From contig NZ_BMQJ01000011.1 of NCBI RefSeq assembly GCF_014648055.1, positions 218,044 to 282,043 on the forward strand: DNA of 64,000 bases, written 5' to 3'. This document shows, piece by piece, positions 33,926 through 43,950 of this stretch (within the stretch, counting starts at the first letter, position 1; every line of letters begins with the position of its first letter). The notes beneath the pieces were generated by a model. The model was not told the DNA's origin. It was given only the letters and a program-made list of their open reading frames with translations, and made no database searches. Both the position numbers and the translations under genes were made by a program. The DNA comes from Streptosporangium pseudovulgare (lineage in GTDB: Bacteria > Actinomycetota > Actinomycetes > Streptosporangiales > Streptosporangiaceae).

Positions 33926-34046
33926 CCACGGCGGATGGTCACCTGAGGCCCGGCCGATCCGGCGCCGCCGGGCATGACAGGCCGGCCGTCGCGGCGGGCC
34001 TCCGGCTCGCGAACCCCGGCTCACCGGCCCGGCTCGCGGGACCCGC

Positions 34047-35015
34047 TCACTCGCGGAAGGCCGCCAGGATCCGGTCGGCGGCCAGGGACGGCGTCAGCGT
34101 CCCGGCCCGCACGTCCCGCTCGACCTCGGCGGTGATCTCGGCGACCCGCGGGTGCTCGCGCAGCGCCGCCAGCAGCCGGTCCGTCACCAGCGACCAGGTC
34201 CAGCGGACCTGCTGGCGGCGGCGGCGCTCCTCCAGCTCGCCCGAGGCGGCCAGCGCGTCCTGGTGGGCGACGACGCGCGCCCACAGCTCGTCCAGACCGG
34301 CGCCCGACATCCCGCTGCAGGTCAGCACCGGCACCGTACGCTCCGAGCGCAGCAGCCGCAGCGCCCCGGCCAGCTCCCGGGCCGCCTTGCGGGCGTCGGC
34401 CTCCCCCGGGCCGTCGGCCTTGTTGACGGCGATCACGTCGGCGAGCTCCAGCACGCCCTTCTTGATGCCCTGGAGCTGGTCGCCCGTCCGGGCCAGGGCC
34501 AGCAGCAGGAAGGTGTCGGCCATGTCGGCGACGGCGGTCTCGGACTGGCCCACGCCGACGGTCTCCACCAGTACGACGTCGTACCCGGCGGCCTCCACCA
34601 CGACCATCGCCTCCCGGGTCGCCCGGGCGACGCCGCCCAGGGTGCCGGAGGTGGGCGAGGGCCGGATGAAGGCGTCCGGGTCGGCGGCCAGACGCGCCAT
34701 CCTCGTCTTGTCACCGAGGATGCTGCCGCCGGTCCTGGTCGACGACGGATCGACGGCGAGCACCGCCACCCGGTGCCCCTGACGGGTCAGCCGCACACCG
34801 AGGGCGTCGATGAACGTCGACTTGCCCACCCCCGGCACGCCGGTTATGCCGACCCGGCGCGCCCGGCCGGCCAGCGGGGCCAGCTCGACCAGCAGCCGCT
34901 GCGCCAGCTCCCGGTGGTCGGGCCGGGAGGACTCCACCAGGGTGATCGCCCGTGCGATCCACGCCCGGGAGCCCTCCTTCACCCCCGTGACGTAGTCGTC
35001 AAGCGTCCGCGCCAT
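34047..35015 (-). CDS. meaB: Methylmalonyl-CoA mutase-associated GTPase MeaB
   Basis: A 322-residue G3E-type GTPase. The P-loop is GVPGVGKST (residues 59-67), [19 protein letters not shown] is the family signature, [10 protein letters not shown] is the Walker B/switch region and VNKADGPGE is the NKxD motif. MeaB protects and gates cofactor loading of methylmalonyl-CoA mutase. Its start overlaps the end of mutB by 17 bp. It is the third gene of mutA-mutB-meaB. Confidence 0.95.
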   Translation of the reverse strand: MARTLDDYVTGVKEGSRAWIARAITLVESSRPDHRELAQRLLVELAPLAGRARRVGITGVPGVGKSTFIDALGVRLTRQGHRVAVLAVDPSSTRTGGSILGDKTRMARLAADPDAFIRPSPTSGTLGGVARATREAMVVVEAAGYDVVLVETVGVGQSETAVADMADTFLLLALARTGDQLQGIKKGVLELADVIAVNKADGPGEADARKAARELAGALRLLRSERTVPVLTCSGMSGAGLDELWARVVAHQDALAASGELEERRRRQQVRWTWSLVTDRLLAALREHPRVAEITAEVERDVRAGTLTPSLAADRILAAFRE

Positions 35016-37161
35016 GACCCAGCCGGGTGAGCAGGTCGGCGAGCAGCCCGCGGGCGGCGTCGGCGATCACGGTGCCGGGCGGGAAGATCGCCGACGCCCC
35101 GGCGGCGCGCAGCGCGTCGAAGTCGCCCGGCGGGATCACCCCGCCGACCACGATCATGACGTCCTCGGCGCCGAGTCCGGCCAGCGCGGCGCGCAGCGCG
35201 GGCACCAGCGTCAGGTGCCCGGCCGCCAGCGAGGAGACCCCGACCACGTGCACGTCGGCCTCGACCGCCTGGCGGGCGACCTCCTCGGGCGTCTGGAACA
35301 GCGGGCCGACGTCCACGTCGAACCCGAGGTCGGCGAAGGCCGTGGCGATCACCTTCTGGCCCCGGTCGTGACCGTCCTGCCCCATCTTGGCCACCAGGAT
35401 CCGGGGGCGGCGTCCCTCCAGCCGCTCGAATTCGGCGCACATGTCGCGGACCTCGTCCACGCCGGAACCCACCTCCTCGCGGTACACCCCGGAGATCGTG
35501 CGGATCTGGCCCGCGTGCCGGCCGAAGACCTTCTCCAGCGCCTCGGAGATCTCCCCGACGGTGGCCTTGGCGCGGGCCGCCTCCACCGACAGCGCGAGCA
35601 GGTTCGCGTCGCCCGCCGCGCCCTTCGTCAGCGCGGCCAGCGCCTCCTCCACCGCCCGCGGGTCGCGCTCGGCGCGCAGCCGGCGGAGCTTGTCGAGCTG
35701 CCGGGCCCGCACCGCGGTGTTGTCCACCTTGAGCACCTCGATGGGCTCGTCGGCGTCGGGCCGGTACTTGTTGACGCCGATGACCGGCTGCGCCCCGGTG
35801 TCGATGCGCGCCTGGGTGCGGGTGGCGGCCTCCTCGATGCGGAGCTTGGGCAGCCCGGCGTCGATCGCCCTGGCCATGCCCCCGGCCGCCTCCACCTCCT
35901 CGATGTGCCCCCACGCCTTCCGCGCCAGCTCGTGGGTGAGCCGCTCCACGTAGTAGGAACCACCCCACGGGTCGATCACCCGGCAGGTGCCCGACTCCTG
36001 CTGCAGCAGCAGCTGGGTGTTGCGGGCGATCCGCGCCGAGAAGTCGCCCGGCAGCGCCAGCGCCTCGTCCAGCGCGTTGGTGTGCAGCGACTGGGTGTGC
36101 CCCTGGGTGGCGGCCATCGCCTCCACGCAGGTGCGCACCACGTTGTTGAAGACGTCCTGGGCGGTCAGCGACCAGCCGGAGGTCTGCGAGTGCGTCCGCA
36201 GCGACAGCGACTTGGGGTTCTCCGCCCCGAACCCCGACACCAGCCTCGCCCACAGCAGCCGGGCGGCCCGCAGCTTGGCGACCTCCATGAAGAAGTTCAT
36301 GCCGATGCACCAGAAGAACGACAGGCGCGGCGCGAACGCGTCGACGTCCAGGCCCGCCCCGACCCCGGCCCGCAGGTACTCCAGGCCGTCGGCGAGGGTG
36401 TAGGCCAGCTCCAGGTCGCAGGTGGCCCCGGCCTCCTGGATGTGGTAGCCGGAGATCGAGATCGAGTTGAACTTCGGCATCCGCTCGCTGGTGTAGGCGA
36501 AGATGTCGGAGATGATCCGCATCGACGGCCCCGGCGGGTAGATGTAGGTGTTGCGGACCATGAACTCCTTGAGGATGTCGTTCTGGATGGTCCCGGCGAG
36601 CTGCTCGGGCGCCACCCCCTGCTCCTCGGCGGCCACGATGTACAGCGCGAGCACCGGCAGCACCGCGCCGTTCATGGTCATCGACACGCTCATCTTCTCC
36701 AGCGGGATGCCGTCGAAGAGCTGCCGCATGTCGTAGATGGAGTCGATCGCCACCCCGGCCATGCCGACGTCGCCGGCCACCCGGGGGTGGTCGGAGTCGT
36801 AACCCCGGTGGGTGGCCAGGTCGAAGGCGACCGACAGGCCCTTCTGCCCGGCGGCGAGGTTGCGCCGGTAGAAGGCGTTGGACTCCTCGGCGGTCGAGAA
36901 GCCGGCGTACTGCCGGATCGTCCACGGCTGGGTGGCGTACATCGTCGGGTACGGCCCGCGCAGGTACGGCGCCACGCCCGGATAGGTCGCCGGGAAGTCC
37001 AGCCCGTCCAGGTCGGCGGCGGTGTAGAGGGGCTTCACGGCGATCCCCTCGGGGGTCTCCCACACCGGCCCGCCCGGGCCGTCCCCGGCGGCCCGCCGTA
37101 CGGCCGGCCCGGCGGAGCTCGTCCCGCCGTCCAGCGGGACCGCGGAGAAGTCGGGAATCAT
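34999..37161 (-). CDS. mutB: Methylmalonyl-CoA mutase large (catalytic) subunit
   Basis: A 720-residue protein of standard length. The TIM-barrel half has [25 protein letters not shown] (active-site Tyr) and [18 protein letters not shown] (substrate-contacting His). The C-terminal B12 domain has [11 protein letters not shown], where H598 is the lower axial cobalt ligand, and [10 protein letters not shown] and VVGGVIPP that line the nucleotide tail. It isomerises (R)-methylmalonyl-CoA and succinyl-CoA, linking propionate and odd-chain metabolism to the TCA cycle and polyketide precursors. ATG 37161 overlaps the mutA stop by 4 bp (ATGA). Confidence 0.97.
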   Translation of the reverse strand: MIPDFSAVPLDGGTSSAGPAVRRAAGDGPGGPVWETPEGIAVKPLYTAADLDGLDFPATYPGVAPYLRGPYPTMYATQPWTIRQYAGFSTAEESNAFYRRNLAAGQKGLSVAFDLATHRGYDSDHPRVAGDVGMAGVAIDSIYDMRQLFDGIPLEKMSVSMTMNGAVLPVLALYIVAAEEQGVAPEQLAGTIQNDILKEFMVRNTYIYPPGPSMRIISDIFAYTSERMPKFNSISISGYHIQEAGATCDLELAYTLADGLEYLRAGVGAGLDVDAFAPRLSFFWCIGMNFFMEVAKLRAARLLWARLVSGFGAENPKSLSLRTHSQTSGWSLTAQDVFNNVVRTCVEAMAATQGHTQSLHTNALDEALALPGDFSARIARNTQLLLQQESGTCRVIDPWGGSYYVERLTHELARKAWGHIEEVEAAGGMARAIDAGLPKLRIEEAATRTQARIDTGAQPVIGVNKYRPDADEPIEVLKVDNTAVRARQLDKLRRLRAERDPRAVEEALAALTKGAAGDANLLALSVEAARAKATVGEISEALEKVFGRHAGQIRTISGVYREEVGSGVDEVRDMCAEFERLEGRRPRILVAKMGQDGHDRGQKVIATAFADLGFDVDVGPLFQTPEEVARQAVEADVHVVGVSSLAAGHLTLVPALRAALAGLGAEDVMIVVGGVIPPGDFDALRAAGASAIFPPGTVIADAARGLLADLLTRLGHGADA

Positions 37162-38993
37162 CGGGTCACCCCCAGGTCGTCGAAGGTCGTGCGGAGCACG
37201 CCGAGCGCGTCGCACCCGGCGTACAGGAGGGCGTCCACGCCCGGGTACTCCCCCCGCCCCGCCAGCCATATCCGCCTGGCCCCGGCCGCGCGCAACGCGG
37301 CGGCCACCGGGCCGGCGTGCTCGCCGTACAGGCGGTCGGCGGAGCACAGGCAGGCGACCCGCGCGCCGGAGGCGGTGAACGCGGCGGCGATCTCCTCCGG
37401 GTCGGTCAGCGGGCCGCCCGACACGGTGGCGATCCCGCCGGCCTGGAACAGGTTGGCCGCGAACGACGTCCTGGCGTTGTGCGCCGCGACCGGCCCGATG
37501 GTCGCCAGGAACACGTGGGGACGGACCGGCTGGGCGTCGGCCAGGTCGCGCAGCCGCTCGAACTCCCCGGCGTAGTGGACGCCGGGAACCGGGCGCGGGC
37601 GCGGGGGGCGCCGCAGCGGGCGCTCGGCCAGGTCGGGGAACTCGCTCACCCCGGTGATCGGGTCGCGGCGGTGCGCGACGGCCTCCGAACGCCGCTCCCG
37701 GGTGGCGGCCAGCCGCCGGGCGACGAGGTCGTCCCCGGCCCGGGACCCCGCGCCGCCGGCGCCCTCGATCTCCCGGAACCACTCCCAGGCCCGCTCGGCC
37801 AGGTCGCGGGTGAGGCGCTCGACGTAGTAGGAGCCGCCGGCCGGGTCGGTCACCCGGGCCACGTGGGACTCCTCCAGCAGCAGGGAGTGGGTGTTGCGCG
37901 CGATGCGGCGGGCGAAGGCGTCCGGCAGGCCCAGCCGGGCGTCGAACGGCTGCACGGTCACCGCGTCGGCCCCGCCGGTGCCGGCCGCGAAGCAGGCGAG
38001 CGTGGTGCGCAGCATGTTCACCCACGGGTCGCGGGCGGTCATCATGGCCGAGGAGGTCACCGCGTGCTGCCACTGCCCGGCGTTCCGCGTCACCCCGCAC
38101 ACCTCGGCGACGCGGGCCCACAGCAGGCGCGCGGCGCGGAGCTTGGCGATGGTGAGGAACTGGTCGGCGGTGGCGGCGTAGCGGAACTCCAGCTGCCCGA
38201 ATGCCTCCTCCTCGCTCAGCCCGGCGCCGGTCAGCACCCGCAGCGCCGCGACGCCCGCGGCCAGGGAGCAGCCCAGCTCCTCGGCGTCGCCGCCGCCGGC
38301 GTCGTGGTGCTGCGTGGCGTCCACGACGGCCGCGCGCAGCCCGGGGAAGCCCGTGGCGCAGCGCCGGGCCAGGTCCGCGGCGGTCTCCGGGTCGCGCAGC
38401 GGGTCCGCGCCCAGGGTGCCGGTCAGGAAACCCGCCGCCGGCCCGCCGTCACCGCTCCCGGGCGCGGGCTCGCCGGAACCGCTCCCGGGAGGCGCCTCCG
38501 GCCGGGTCTGCCGCTCGCGGGCGGCCTGCCCGGCGGCCAGCGCGAACAGGGTCTCGGCCGCCTCGCGGGTGCGCTCCCCCGCGTCCAGCGCGACCGAGAT
38601 CAGCTCCAGGTGGACCCGCTCCAGGACGCGGGGCAGGTCCTCGGGCCCGACGGCGAGCCACAGCGAGGTGACGCCGTTCTCCAGGTCGGCGAGCACCGCC
38701 TCGGGGTCGGCCGCCTCGTGGCGCTGCCGTATCTCCCAGCTCCCGCCCCCGGACCGGGAGCCGCGGACGTACGGGGCCGCGCCCGGCAGGCCCGGGTCGC
38801 CCGGCAGGTCGGAGGCGTCGTAGATCGGGGCGATGGTGACGCCGTCGTGGGTCGTGAAGGCCAGCGCCTCCTCGGGCGAGGCCGCCTCGACGCCCGACCT
38901 GCGCAGGACCCCGAGCGCCAGCTCCCGCCACCGCTCCCGCGTGGCCGGGGGGAAGCCGGCGGTCCATCGAAGTTCCTCAGGCGGCACCGTCAT
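37158..38993 (-). CDS. mutA: Methylmalonyl-CoA mutase small subunit
   Basis: A 611-residue homologue of MutB ([52 protein letters not shown]) whose C-terminal domain lacks the DxHxxG cobalt-binding motif, as expected for the non-catalytic subunit of the heterodimer. Residues about 160-185 are a Gly/Ser/Pro linker ([16 protein letters not shown]). It is the first gene of the operon; ATG 38993 begins [11 protein letters not shown] saw no cobalamin riboswitch in the 200 bp upstream. Confidence 0.94.
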   Translation of the reverse strand: MTVPPEELRWTAGFPPATRERWRELALGVLRRSGVEAASPEEALAFTTHDGVTIAPIYDASDLPGDPGLPGAAPYVRGSRSGGGSWEIRQRHEAADPEAVLADLENGVTSLWLAVGPEDLPRVLERVHLELISVALDAGERTREAAETLFALAAGQAARERQTRPEAPPGSGSGEPAPGSGDGGPAAGFLTGTLGADPLRDPETAADLARRCATGFPGLRAAVVDATQHHDAGGGDAEELGCSLAAGVAALRVLTGAGLSEEEAFGQLEFRYAATADQFLTIAKLRAARLLWARVAEVCGVTRNAGQWQHAVTSSAMMTARDPWVNMLRTTLACFAAGTGGADAVTVQPFDARLGLPDAFARRIARNTHSLLLEESHVARVTDPAGGSYYVERLTRDLAERAWEWFREIEGAGGAGSRAGDDLVARRLAATRERRSEAVAHRRDPITGVSEFPDLAERPLRRPPRPRPVPGVHYAGEFERLRDLADAQPVRPHVFLATIGPVAAHNARTSFAANLFQAGGIATVSGGPLTDPEEIAAAFTASGARVACLCSADRLYGEHAGPVAAALRAAGARRIWLAGRGEYPGVDALLYAGCDALGVLRTTFDDLGVTR

Positions 38994-39199
38994 GCCTGGG
39001 ATGGTAAGCCCCGCGGCCCGGTGACGGCCTCCCGGGGTCCCCGCCCGGGTGTGTCCCGGCCGCCGGGCGGCGGATTTCCCGCGGCCTCTCCCCGGGTGGC
39101 CGGGGTCCGGGTTCCGAGCCCGGCCGGGGCCCGGGGGACTCCGATCCGGGGCGCGAGGGTTCAGGACGCGAGGGTCCGGGGCACAGGGATCCGGGCGCG

Positions 39200-39964
39200 T
39201 CAGGTGACGGGCTCCTCCCAGGCGGCGTTCCAGGTGGCGCGGTCGACGGCGCCGGTGGCGGGCAGGCCCTTCTCGTCCTGGAACTTGCGGCAGACCCGCT
39301 GGGACTCCTCGCCGTACAGGCCGTCGGCGTCGAGGTCCCAGCCGCGCTCGCGCATCTGCCGCTGCCAGACGCGGACGTCCTCGCCCTCCATGACCGGCGG
39401 GTATTTGAGGACCCGGCCGGGGAAGACCGGGTGCGGCTCCGGCGGGGCGGGGGTGGCGCCGGGGCGGGGCGCGCCGCGCTTCACCCACGCGTACAGCGGC
39501 TCGCCGGGGCAGTCGGTGGCGTACCCGTCGCGGTGGCCCTTGATCTCCCGGCCCGCGCCGCCCTCGGCGCGCAGGTACTCGACCGCGTCGAGGACGGCGT
39601 GCAGGATGCCGTCGGTGGGCTTGGTGAGCCCGGTCGAGCCGACCAGGCCCAGCACCGCGTAGTGGCCGCTGTTGAGGCCGGGGCCGTTGGCCGCGGGCAG
39701 GTGGTGCAGCCCCCTGCCCTCGAACACCTTCCGGTGCGGACAAGCCACCACGCTGTATCCGATGTCCAGCCAGCCGTTGCCGTCCATGTGCTGGTTCTGG
39801 ATGGACCGGACCAGGGCGACGCACTTGGCGTGGTCGTCGACGATGGCGGGGTCGACGCGCCCGCCGGTGTAGTGGACCTTCACACCCCTGGTGGAGGAGA
39901 TCCGCGAGTACGAGCCGCGGGGGGCGCGGGCGCCCCATGCGCGGCGGGTCACGATGTCGGCCAC
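39200..39964 (-). CDS. N-acetylmuramoyl-L-alanine amidase/PGRP domain with peptidoglycan-binding domain
   Basis: A 254-residue protein. RRAWGARAPRGSYSRI and VKVHYTGG (zinc His) open an amidase/PGRP domain; SGHYAVLGLVG and KGHRDGYATDCPGEPLYAWV supply the other ligands (His and Cys). From about residue 185, VRVWQRQMRERGWDLDADGLYGEESQRVCRKFQDEKGLPATGAVD is a PG_binding_1 domain. GTG 39964 follows GGAGACAC and gives a protein without a signal peptide, like a phage endolysin. The longer upstream frame does not add a signal peptide either. Either it is released by lysis or another route, or it acts on internal cell-wall fragments. Confidence 0.85.
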   Translation of the reverse strand: MADIVTRRAWGARAPRGSYSRISSTRGVKVHYTGGRVDPAIVDDHAKCVALVRSIQNQHMDGNGWLDIGYSVVACPHRKVFEGRGLHHLPAANGPGLNSGHYAVLGLVGSTGLTKPTDGILHAVLDAVEYLRAEGGAGREIKGHRDGYATDCPGEPLYAWVKRGAPRPGATPAPPEPHPVFPGRVLKYPPVMEGEDVRVWQRQMRERGWDLDADGLYGEESQRVCRKFQDEKGLPATGAVDRATWNAAWEEPVT

Positions 39965-40386
39965 AGGTGTCTCCAGGGGGAACGCGAACTGCTCGATGTA
40001 CCGCGCGACCGACGTTATCCGTAGTGTCCCGCGAGGCGGGGCGGGTTTCGCAAATACCACCAGTCGCATCTTTGTCACATGCGGGGCCGATGACGGTTTC
40101 CGCCCCGAACATGGACGTACCACTTCCACCGCTGAAGGCGCCGAAACCCCCGGCCTTCCGCGGTACCGGGCCGGACCGCTCCCGCACGGGCCCGCCGCCG
40201 GCGGAAGATCGCAGGTCAGGGGTGAGAGGCGCGGGCCGCGACGGCCCGCCGAGACCGAGCCGAATGGCCCGGATCACGCCGCCTCGCCGACGCCGGGCGG
40301 ACGGCGCGGACCACGGTGTCCCGCCGGGGCCGGAGCCGGACGGACCGGGCCGCGGCATCTCCCCCGGCCGGGACGGACCGCCCCCG
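39965..40386. other. Intergenic region between the amidase and mtnA
   Basis: A 422-bp gap between the start of the amidase gene and the 3' end of mtnA, both minus strand. The first 120 bp has a few AT-richer words and probably the amidase promoter; the rest is GC-rich and featureless apart from open frames without conserved content. Confidence 0.4.
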
Positions 40387-41367
40387 CTACGGCGTCTCGC
40401 CCCGGTCGGGGCGGATGACCCGGCGTTCGGTGACGATGGCGGTGATCAGGTCGCGCGGCGTCACGTCGAAGGCCGGGTTCAGCACGGCCGCGCCCTCCGG
40501 CGCCAGCCGTACCCCGCGCACGCCGAGCACCTCCTCCGGGTCGCGGTCCTCGATCTCGATGCGGTCCCCGGAGGGGGTCGCGAGGTCCACGGTGGACTCC
40601 GGGGCGACGACGACGAACGGCACCCCGGCGCGGCGGGCGCCCAGGGCCAGCGCGTAGGAGCCGATCTTGTTGGCGGTGTCGCCGTTGGCGGCGATCCGGT
40701 CGGCGCCGATCAGCACGGCGTCGGCCTCGCCCCTGGCCAGCAGGAACGGTCCCGCCGAGTCGACGACCAGCCGGTACGGCGCGCCCATCCGGCCCAGCTC
40801 CCAGGCGGTGAGCCGGGCGCCCTGCAGCAGCGGCCGGGTCTCCAGGGCCAGCACCCCGGCCAGCCGTCCCCGCTCGTGCAGGGTCTGCACGACGCCGAGC
40901 GCGGTGCCGCGCTCCACCGCGGCCAGGCCGCCGGTGTTGCAGACGGTCATGATCCGCGGCCGGTCGCGGCCGGTCAGCTCGCACACCAGGTCCGCGCCCC
41001 GCTCCCCCATGGCACGGCAGGCCGCGATGTCGGCGTCGCGGATCTCCAGCGCGCGGCCGAGCACCGCCTCGAACCCCTCGTCGAGGTGCTTCAGCGCCTC
41101 GTCCACGCCCCAGGCGAGGTTGACCGCGGTCGGCCGGGCGGCCCGCAGCCGGGCCGCGGCGGCCGCCGGGTCCGGTTCGGTGGCCGCCGCGAGCGCGACG
41201 CCGAGCGCCCCGGCGACGCCGAGCGCGGGCGCCCCCCGCACGGCCAGCCGCCGGATGGCGTCGATGAGGCCGTCCACCGTCCCGATCCGGATGACGGCGC
41301 ACTCGCCGGGCAGCAGGGTCTGGTCCACGAGCTCGACGGCGTCGCCGGCCCAGTCGATCGTCCGCAT
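40387..41367 (-). CDS. mtnA: S-methyl-5-thioribose-1-phosphate isomerase
   Basis: A 326-residue protein of the eIF2B-related isomerase family. Landmarks: AVRGAPALGVAGALGVALAA, MTVCNTGGLA with the catalytic Cys, IGADRIAANGDTANKIGSYALA with the catalytic Asp, and NPAFDVTPRDLITAIVTE. It converts methylthioribose 1-phosphate to methylthioribulose 1-phosphate in methionine salvage. ATG 41367 begins MRTIDWAGDAVELVDQ, the usual family start. No other mtn gene is adjacent. Confidence 0.94.
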   Translation of the reverse strand: MRTIDWAGDAVELVDQTLLPGECAVIRIGTVDGLIDAIRRLAVRGAPALGVAGALGVALAAATEPDPAAAAARLRAARPTAVNLAWGVDEALKHLDEGFEAVLGRALEIRDADIAACRAMGERGADLVCELTGRDRPRIMTVCNTGGLAAVERGTALGVVQTLHERGRLAGVLALETRPLLQGARLTAWELGRMGAPYRLVVDSAGPFLLARGEADAVLIGADRIAANGDTANKIGSYALALGARRAGVPFVVVAPESTVDLATPSGDRIEIEDRDPEEVLGVRGVRLAPEGAAVLNPAFDVTPRDLITAIVTERRVIRPDRGETP

Positions 41368-41653
41368 GTCCGGCAATCTACGCCTGCTCCCCGGGGAGTC
41401 CGCCACCCCTGTTCCGGCCCGGCGGCCACGGCCGTACGGGGACGCGGAGGACAGACCTGTGCGCTACCGGCGTCAGGGGAACCTGTCCTTCCGGACAGGC
41501 CGGACCGGCACGCACCGCGCTTCCGTGACGACCGTCCGCCCAGGTCGGACGGGCAGACCCGGTACGGCGCGCGCGAAGGCGCCCGCTCCGGGCGCCCCCG
41601 ATGTCCCCGCGGCCCGGCGAACAAGACGAGACCACGGGACGTCATAGGGAGGC

Positions 41654-42349
41654 ATGAGACGATCCAACGGCGCCGGGAGCCTCCCGGCTTTCTCGATGAT
41701 GGTGGCGGGCGTGCTGATGGCCTCGGTCGCGTGCGGTTCGGTGACGCCCGCCCAGCGGAGCATCCCCCCGGCGGGGAACGCGGCCGGGGACGCACGGCCC
41801 GCGGACGCCGCGCCGATCGCGACCGGAAGCGCCGTGACGGCGATGACCGGGGACACCGCGCCGGCCACGGCGGGGGAAGCGCGGACCGCGGGCGCCGTCC
41901 CGGCGGCCGGTGCCGCCGCGCTCTCCGGCGCGGCGGCTCCCGGGCGCTGCCGGACCGGCGCGCTCTCGGCCCGGGTCGGCCGGGTGGACGCGGGCGCGGG
42001 CCAGCGGTACGCGCCGCTGGTGCTCACCAACAGGTCCACCCGGACCTGCTGGGTGTACGGCTTCCCGGGCCTGGTCACGCTCGACCGCAACGGCGACGCG
42101 CTACGCACCAGGCCGCGGCGGGAGAACGTCCGGCCGCAACGGGTGACCCTGCGGCCCGGCGCCTCGGCCCACTTCAGGATGCACTGGACCGAGGTGCCGA
42201 GCGGGCGTGAGACCACCTGCCCGGCCTCCGCGCGGCTGATGGTCATCCCGCCGGACGAGACCGCCTACCTGACGACCCCCTTCTCCGCGCGGGTCTGCGG
42301 CGACGGACGCATCGACCTCACCCCGGCGGCCCCGGGGGCGCGCCTCTGA
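41654..42349 (+). CDS. DUF4232-type lipoprotein
   Basis: A 231-residue protein. A signal peptide with lipobox SVAC (Cys 27) is followed by an Ala/Thr/Gly-rich linker to about residue 95. The globular part starts CRTGALSARVGRVDAGAGQRYAPLVLTNRSTRTCWVYGFPGLVTLDRNGD and has the beta-sandwich and paired Cys of DUF4232 proteins, common surface lipoproteins of actinomycetes with no known function. AGGGAGG precedes ATG 41654. The 286-bp gap before it has no gene. Confidence 0.82.
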   Translation: MRRSNGAGSLPAFSMMVAGVLMASVACGSVTPAQRSIPPAGNAAGDARPADAAPIATGSAVTAMTGDTAPATAGEARTAGAVPAAGAAALSGAAAPGRCRTGALSARVGRVDAGAGQRYAPLVLTNRSTRTCWVYGFPGLVTLDRNGDALRTRPRRENVRPQRVTLRPGASAHFRMHWTEVPSGRETTCPASARLMVIPPDETAYLTTPFSARVCGDGRIDLTPAAPGARL

Positions 42350-42361
42350 CCCTCACCCGCG

Positions 42362-42847
42362 TCAGCCGGCCGGGGCGTCGCCGTAGGCGGCCAGGAGCGC
42401 GGGGAGCGTTCCGGTGGCCGCGGCGATGGCGGCGGTGTTCTGGTACTCGCGCCATCGCACGACCTTCCCGTCGCGCACGGTGAGCACCGCGACGAAGGAC
42501 GCGGCGCCGCGAAGGCCGGTGGTGGTCACCGTCCCGGCCAGCTCGTACTCCACGACGATGGTCCCCGGGTCATCCGTACGGTGGATCATGACGTCGCGGA
42601 CCTCCTCGAACCGCACGGGCAGCGCGGCCCGGCCCCGTTCGGCGAGGTCGGTGAACTCCCGGCGTCCCTCGACGCGGCGGGGGCGGCCGGGCGGGGCGAA
42701 CGGGGTCTCGACGACGGCGTCCTCGGCGAGCAGCTCCCCGAAGCCGGCGCCACCCTCCAGCCACCGCTTCTGCGCGGCCTCGAAGACCTCGACGGGACCG
42801 GGCACGCCGGTCGTCCCGGCCGTGTTCCCGGGGGTGTTCTCGGACAT
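42362..42847 (-). CDS. SnoaL/NTF2-like fold protein
   Basis: A 161-residue protein with a cone-shaped NTF2-like layout: AAQKRWLEGGAGFGELLAEDAVVETPFAPPGRPRRVEGRREFTDL, EELAGT-type beta strands and a final VLTVRDGKVVRWREYQNTAAI. SnoaL-like proteins are often small isomerases, cyclases or ligand-binding proteins; the substrate is unknown. It is divergent from the TetR gene at 42952 and shares its two palindromic operators, so it is a likely target of that regulator. Confidence 0.8.
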   Translation of the reverse strand: MSENTPGNTAGTTGVPGPVEVFEAAQKRWLEGGAGFGELLAEDAVVETPFAPPGRPRRVEGRREFTDLAERGRAALPVRFEEVRDVMIHRTDDPGTIVVEYELAGTVTTTGLRGAASFVAVLTVRDGKVVRWREYQNTAAIAAATGTLPALLAAYGDAPAG

Positions 42848-42878
42848 GGCGGGCCCCTTCCACGGTGAGCGAATAAGA

Positions 42879-42919
42879 TGAGTTTCAACTCACCTTGATA
42901 ATCGTGAGTGGAGACTCAC
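42879..42919. promoter_or_regulatory. Two TetR-type operators, TGAGT-N4-ACTCA
   Basis: TGAGTTTCAACTCA (42879-42892) and TGAGTGGAGACTCA (42905-42918; extended to GTGAGT...ACTCAC, 42904-42919) are perfect inverted repeats with the same half-sites and centres 26 bp apart, between the divergent NTF2-like and TetR genes. TTGATA at 42895-42900 between them may be a -35 element. Confidence 0.7.
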
Positions 42920-42951
42920 TTTGTCAACGTCCGGAAAGGAAGGCCGCTCCG

Positions 42952-43734
42952 ATGACCCCGCCGAAGTCACGGCCGAAAGACCCCGACGAGCCCGGCGCCG
43001 CGGCGGAAGAGCCCGCCGGGGGCCCGGCGGAGACCCCGCCGGACGCCGCCGGGAGAACGGACGGCGGAAGGACGGAAGGCGGGAGGACGAGCGGCCGGGG
43101 AACGGGCGGTCCGGGGACGGGCGACCTGAAGGCGGGCGGCCGGGGGATGCGCGCCGACGCCCGACGCAACCGGGCCCGCATCCTCGCCGCCGCCGGGGAG
43201 GTCTTCGCCGAGAAAGGCCCGGCCGCCTCGACCGAGGAGGTCGCGGCCAGGGCCGGGGTCGCGGTCGGCACGGTCTTCAAGCACTTCCCCACCAAGCGGG
43301 ACCTGCTGCAGGCCATCATGAAGGACCTGCTCGCCGGACTGACGCGGGAGGTCGAGGACCTCGCGACCGGCGACGACCCCGCCGCGGCGCTGTTCGGCTT
43401 CATGGAGCGCATGGTGGAGCAGGCCGCGCACAAGCGGACCGTCGTCGGCCTGCTGGCCGAGGCGGACGCCGGGATCCAGGTCGCAGACGCCCTGCTGCTC
43501 CTGCGGGAGGGGATCGAGACGCTCCTCACCCGGGCCCAGCAGGCCGGCGCCGTGCGCGAGGACGCGTGCGCCGACGAGGTGATCGCCCTGCTCACCGGCC
43601 TGTGCCAGGGCGCGCTGCACGCCAGATGGAGCCCCGGGCTGCGCCGCCGCACCCTCGCCATCGTCACCGACGGCCTCCGGACCCGCCCGGGCGTCGGCGC
43701 GGAACCGGCCGAGGCGCGTCCCTCCTCCGGCTGA
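42952..43734 (+). CDS. TetR family transcriptional regulator
   Basis: A 260-residue protein. The helix-turn-helix is at about residues 75-115 (RILAAAGEVFAEKGPAASTEEVAARAGVAVGTVFKHFPTKRDLL), and the C-terminal helices form the ligand/dimer domain. The first 65 residues are a charged, Gly-rich, disordered extension (repeats of GGRTEGGRTSG) not usual in the family; an internal ATG near residue 66 (MRADARRNRA) could be the true start. It probably represses itself and the divergent NTF2-like gene through the two palindromes upstream. Confidence 0.87.
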   Translation: MTPPKSRPKDPDEPGAAAEEPAGGPAETPPDAAGRTDGGRTEGGRTSGRGTGGPGTGDLKAGGRGMRADARRNRARILAAAGEVFAEKGPAASTEEVAARAGVAVGTVFKHFPTKRDLLQAIMKDLLAGLTREVEDLATGDDPAAALFGFMERMVEQAAHKRTVVGLLAEADAGIQVADALLLLREGIETLLTRAQQAGAVREDACADEVIALLTGLCQGALHARWSPGLRRRTLAIVTDGLRTRPGVGAEPAEARPSSG

Positions 43735-43950
43735 CCGGCCACGGAGCGTCGCGATCGTCCTCGCGCGGCGCCCGTTCCGTTCCAGAGGCATGAGGGCCCG
43801 GCGCCACTCCGCTCCGAGGGCGTGAGGCCGCGACACCGCCGGGGACACCTCCCGGCCATGCGACGGCCGGGATCGGGCCGGGGCTTCATCCACCGCCACG
43901 TTTCGCGAAAGACCGTCACGTAAAGTGCTGTTCACGTTACATTAAGCGAC

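Larger units (their letters stand above)
33545..34046. other. Long regulatory gap upstream of the terpene operon
   Basis: A 502-bp region without a supported gene. The part at 33730-33920 is markedly AT-rich and holds a candidate promoter and a perfect hairpin (listed separately). The part at 33545-33730 would be a leader of about 240 bases if that promoter is used; I see no conserved leader peptide or riboswitch in it. Confidence 0.55.

Noticed and set aside
38994..39199. Cobalamin riboswitch upstream of mutA
   Set aside because: The 206 bp lack B12-box-like sequence and are made of short GC-rich repeats; mutase genes also need not have one.
42921..43793. Second long plus-strand frame over the TetR gene
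   Set aside because: It is an Arg/Gly-rich shadow; the helix-turn-helix is in the other frame.
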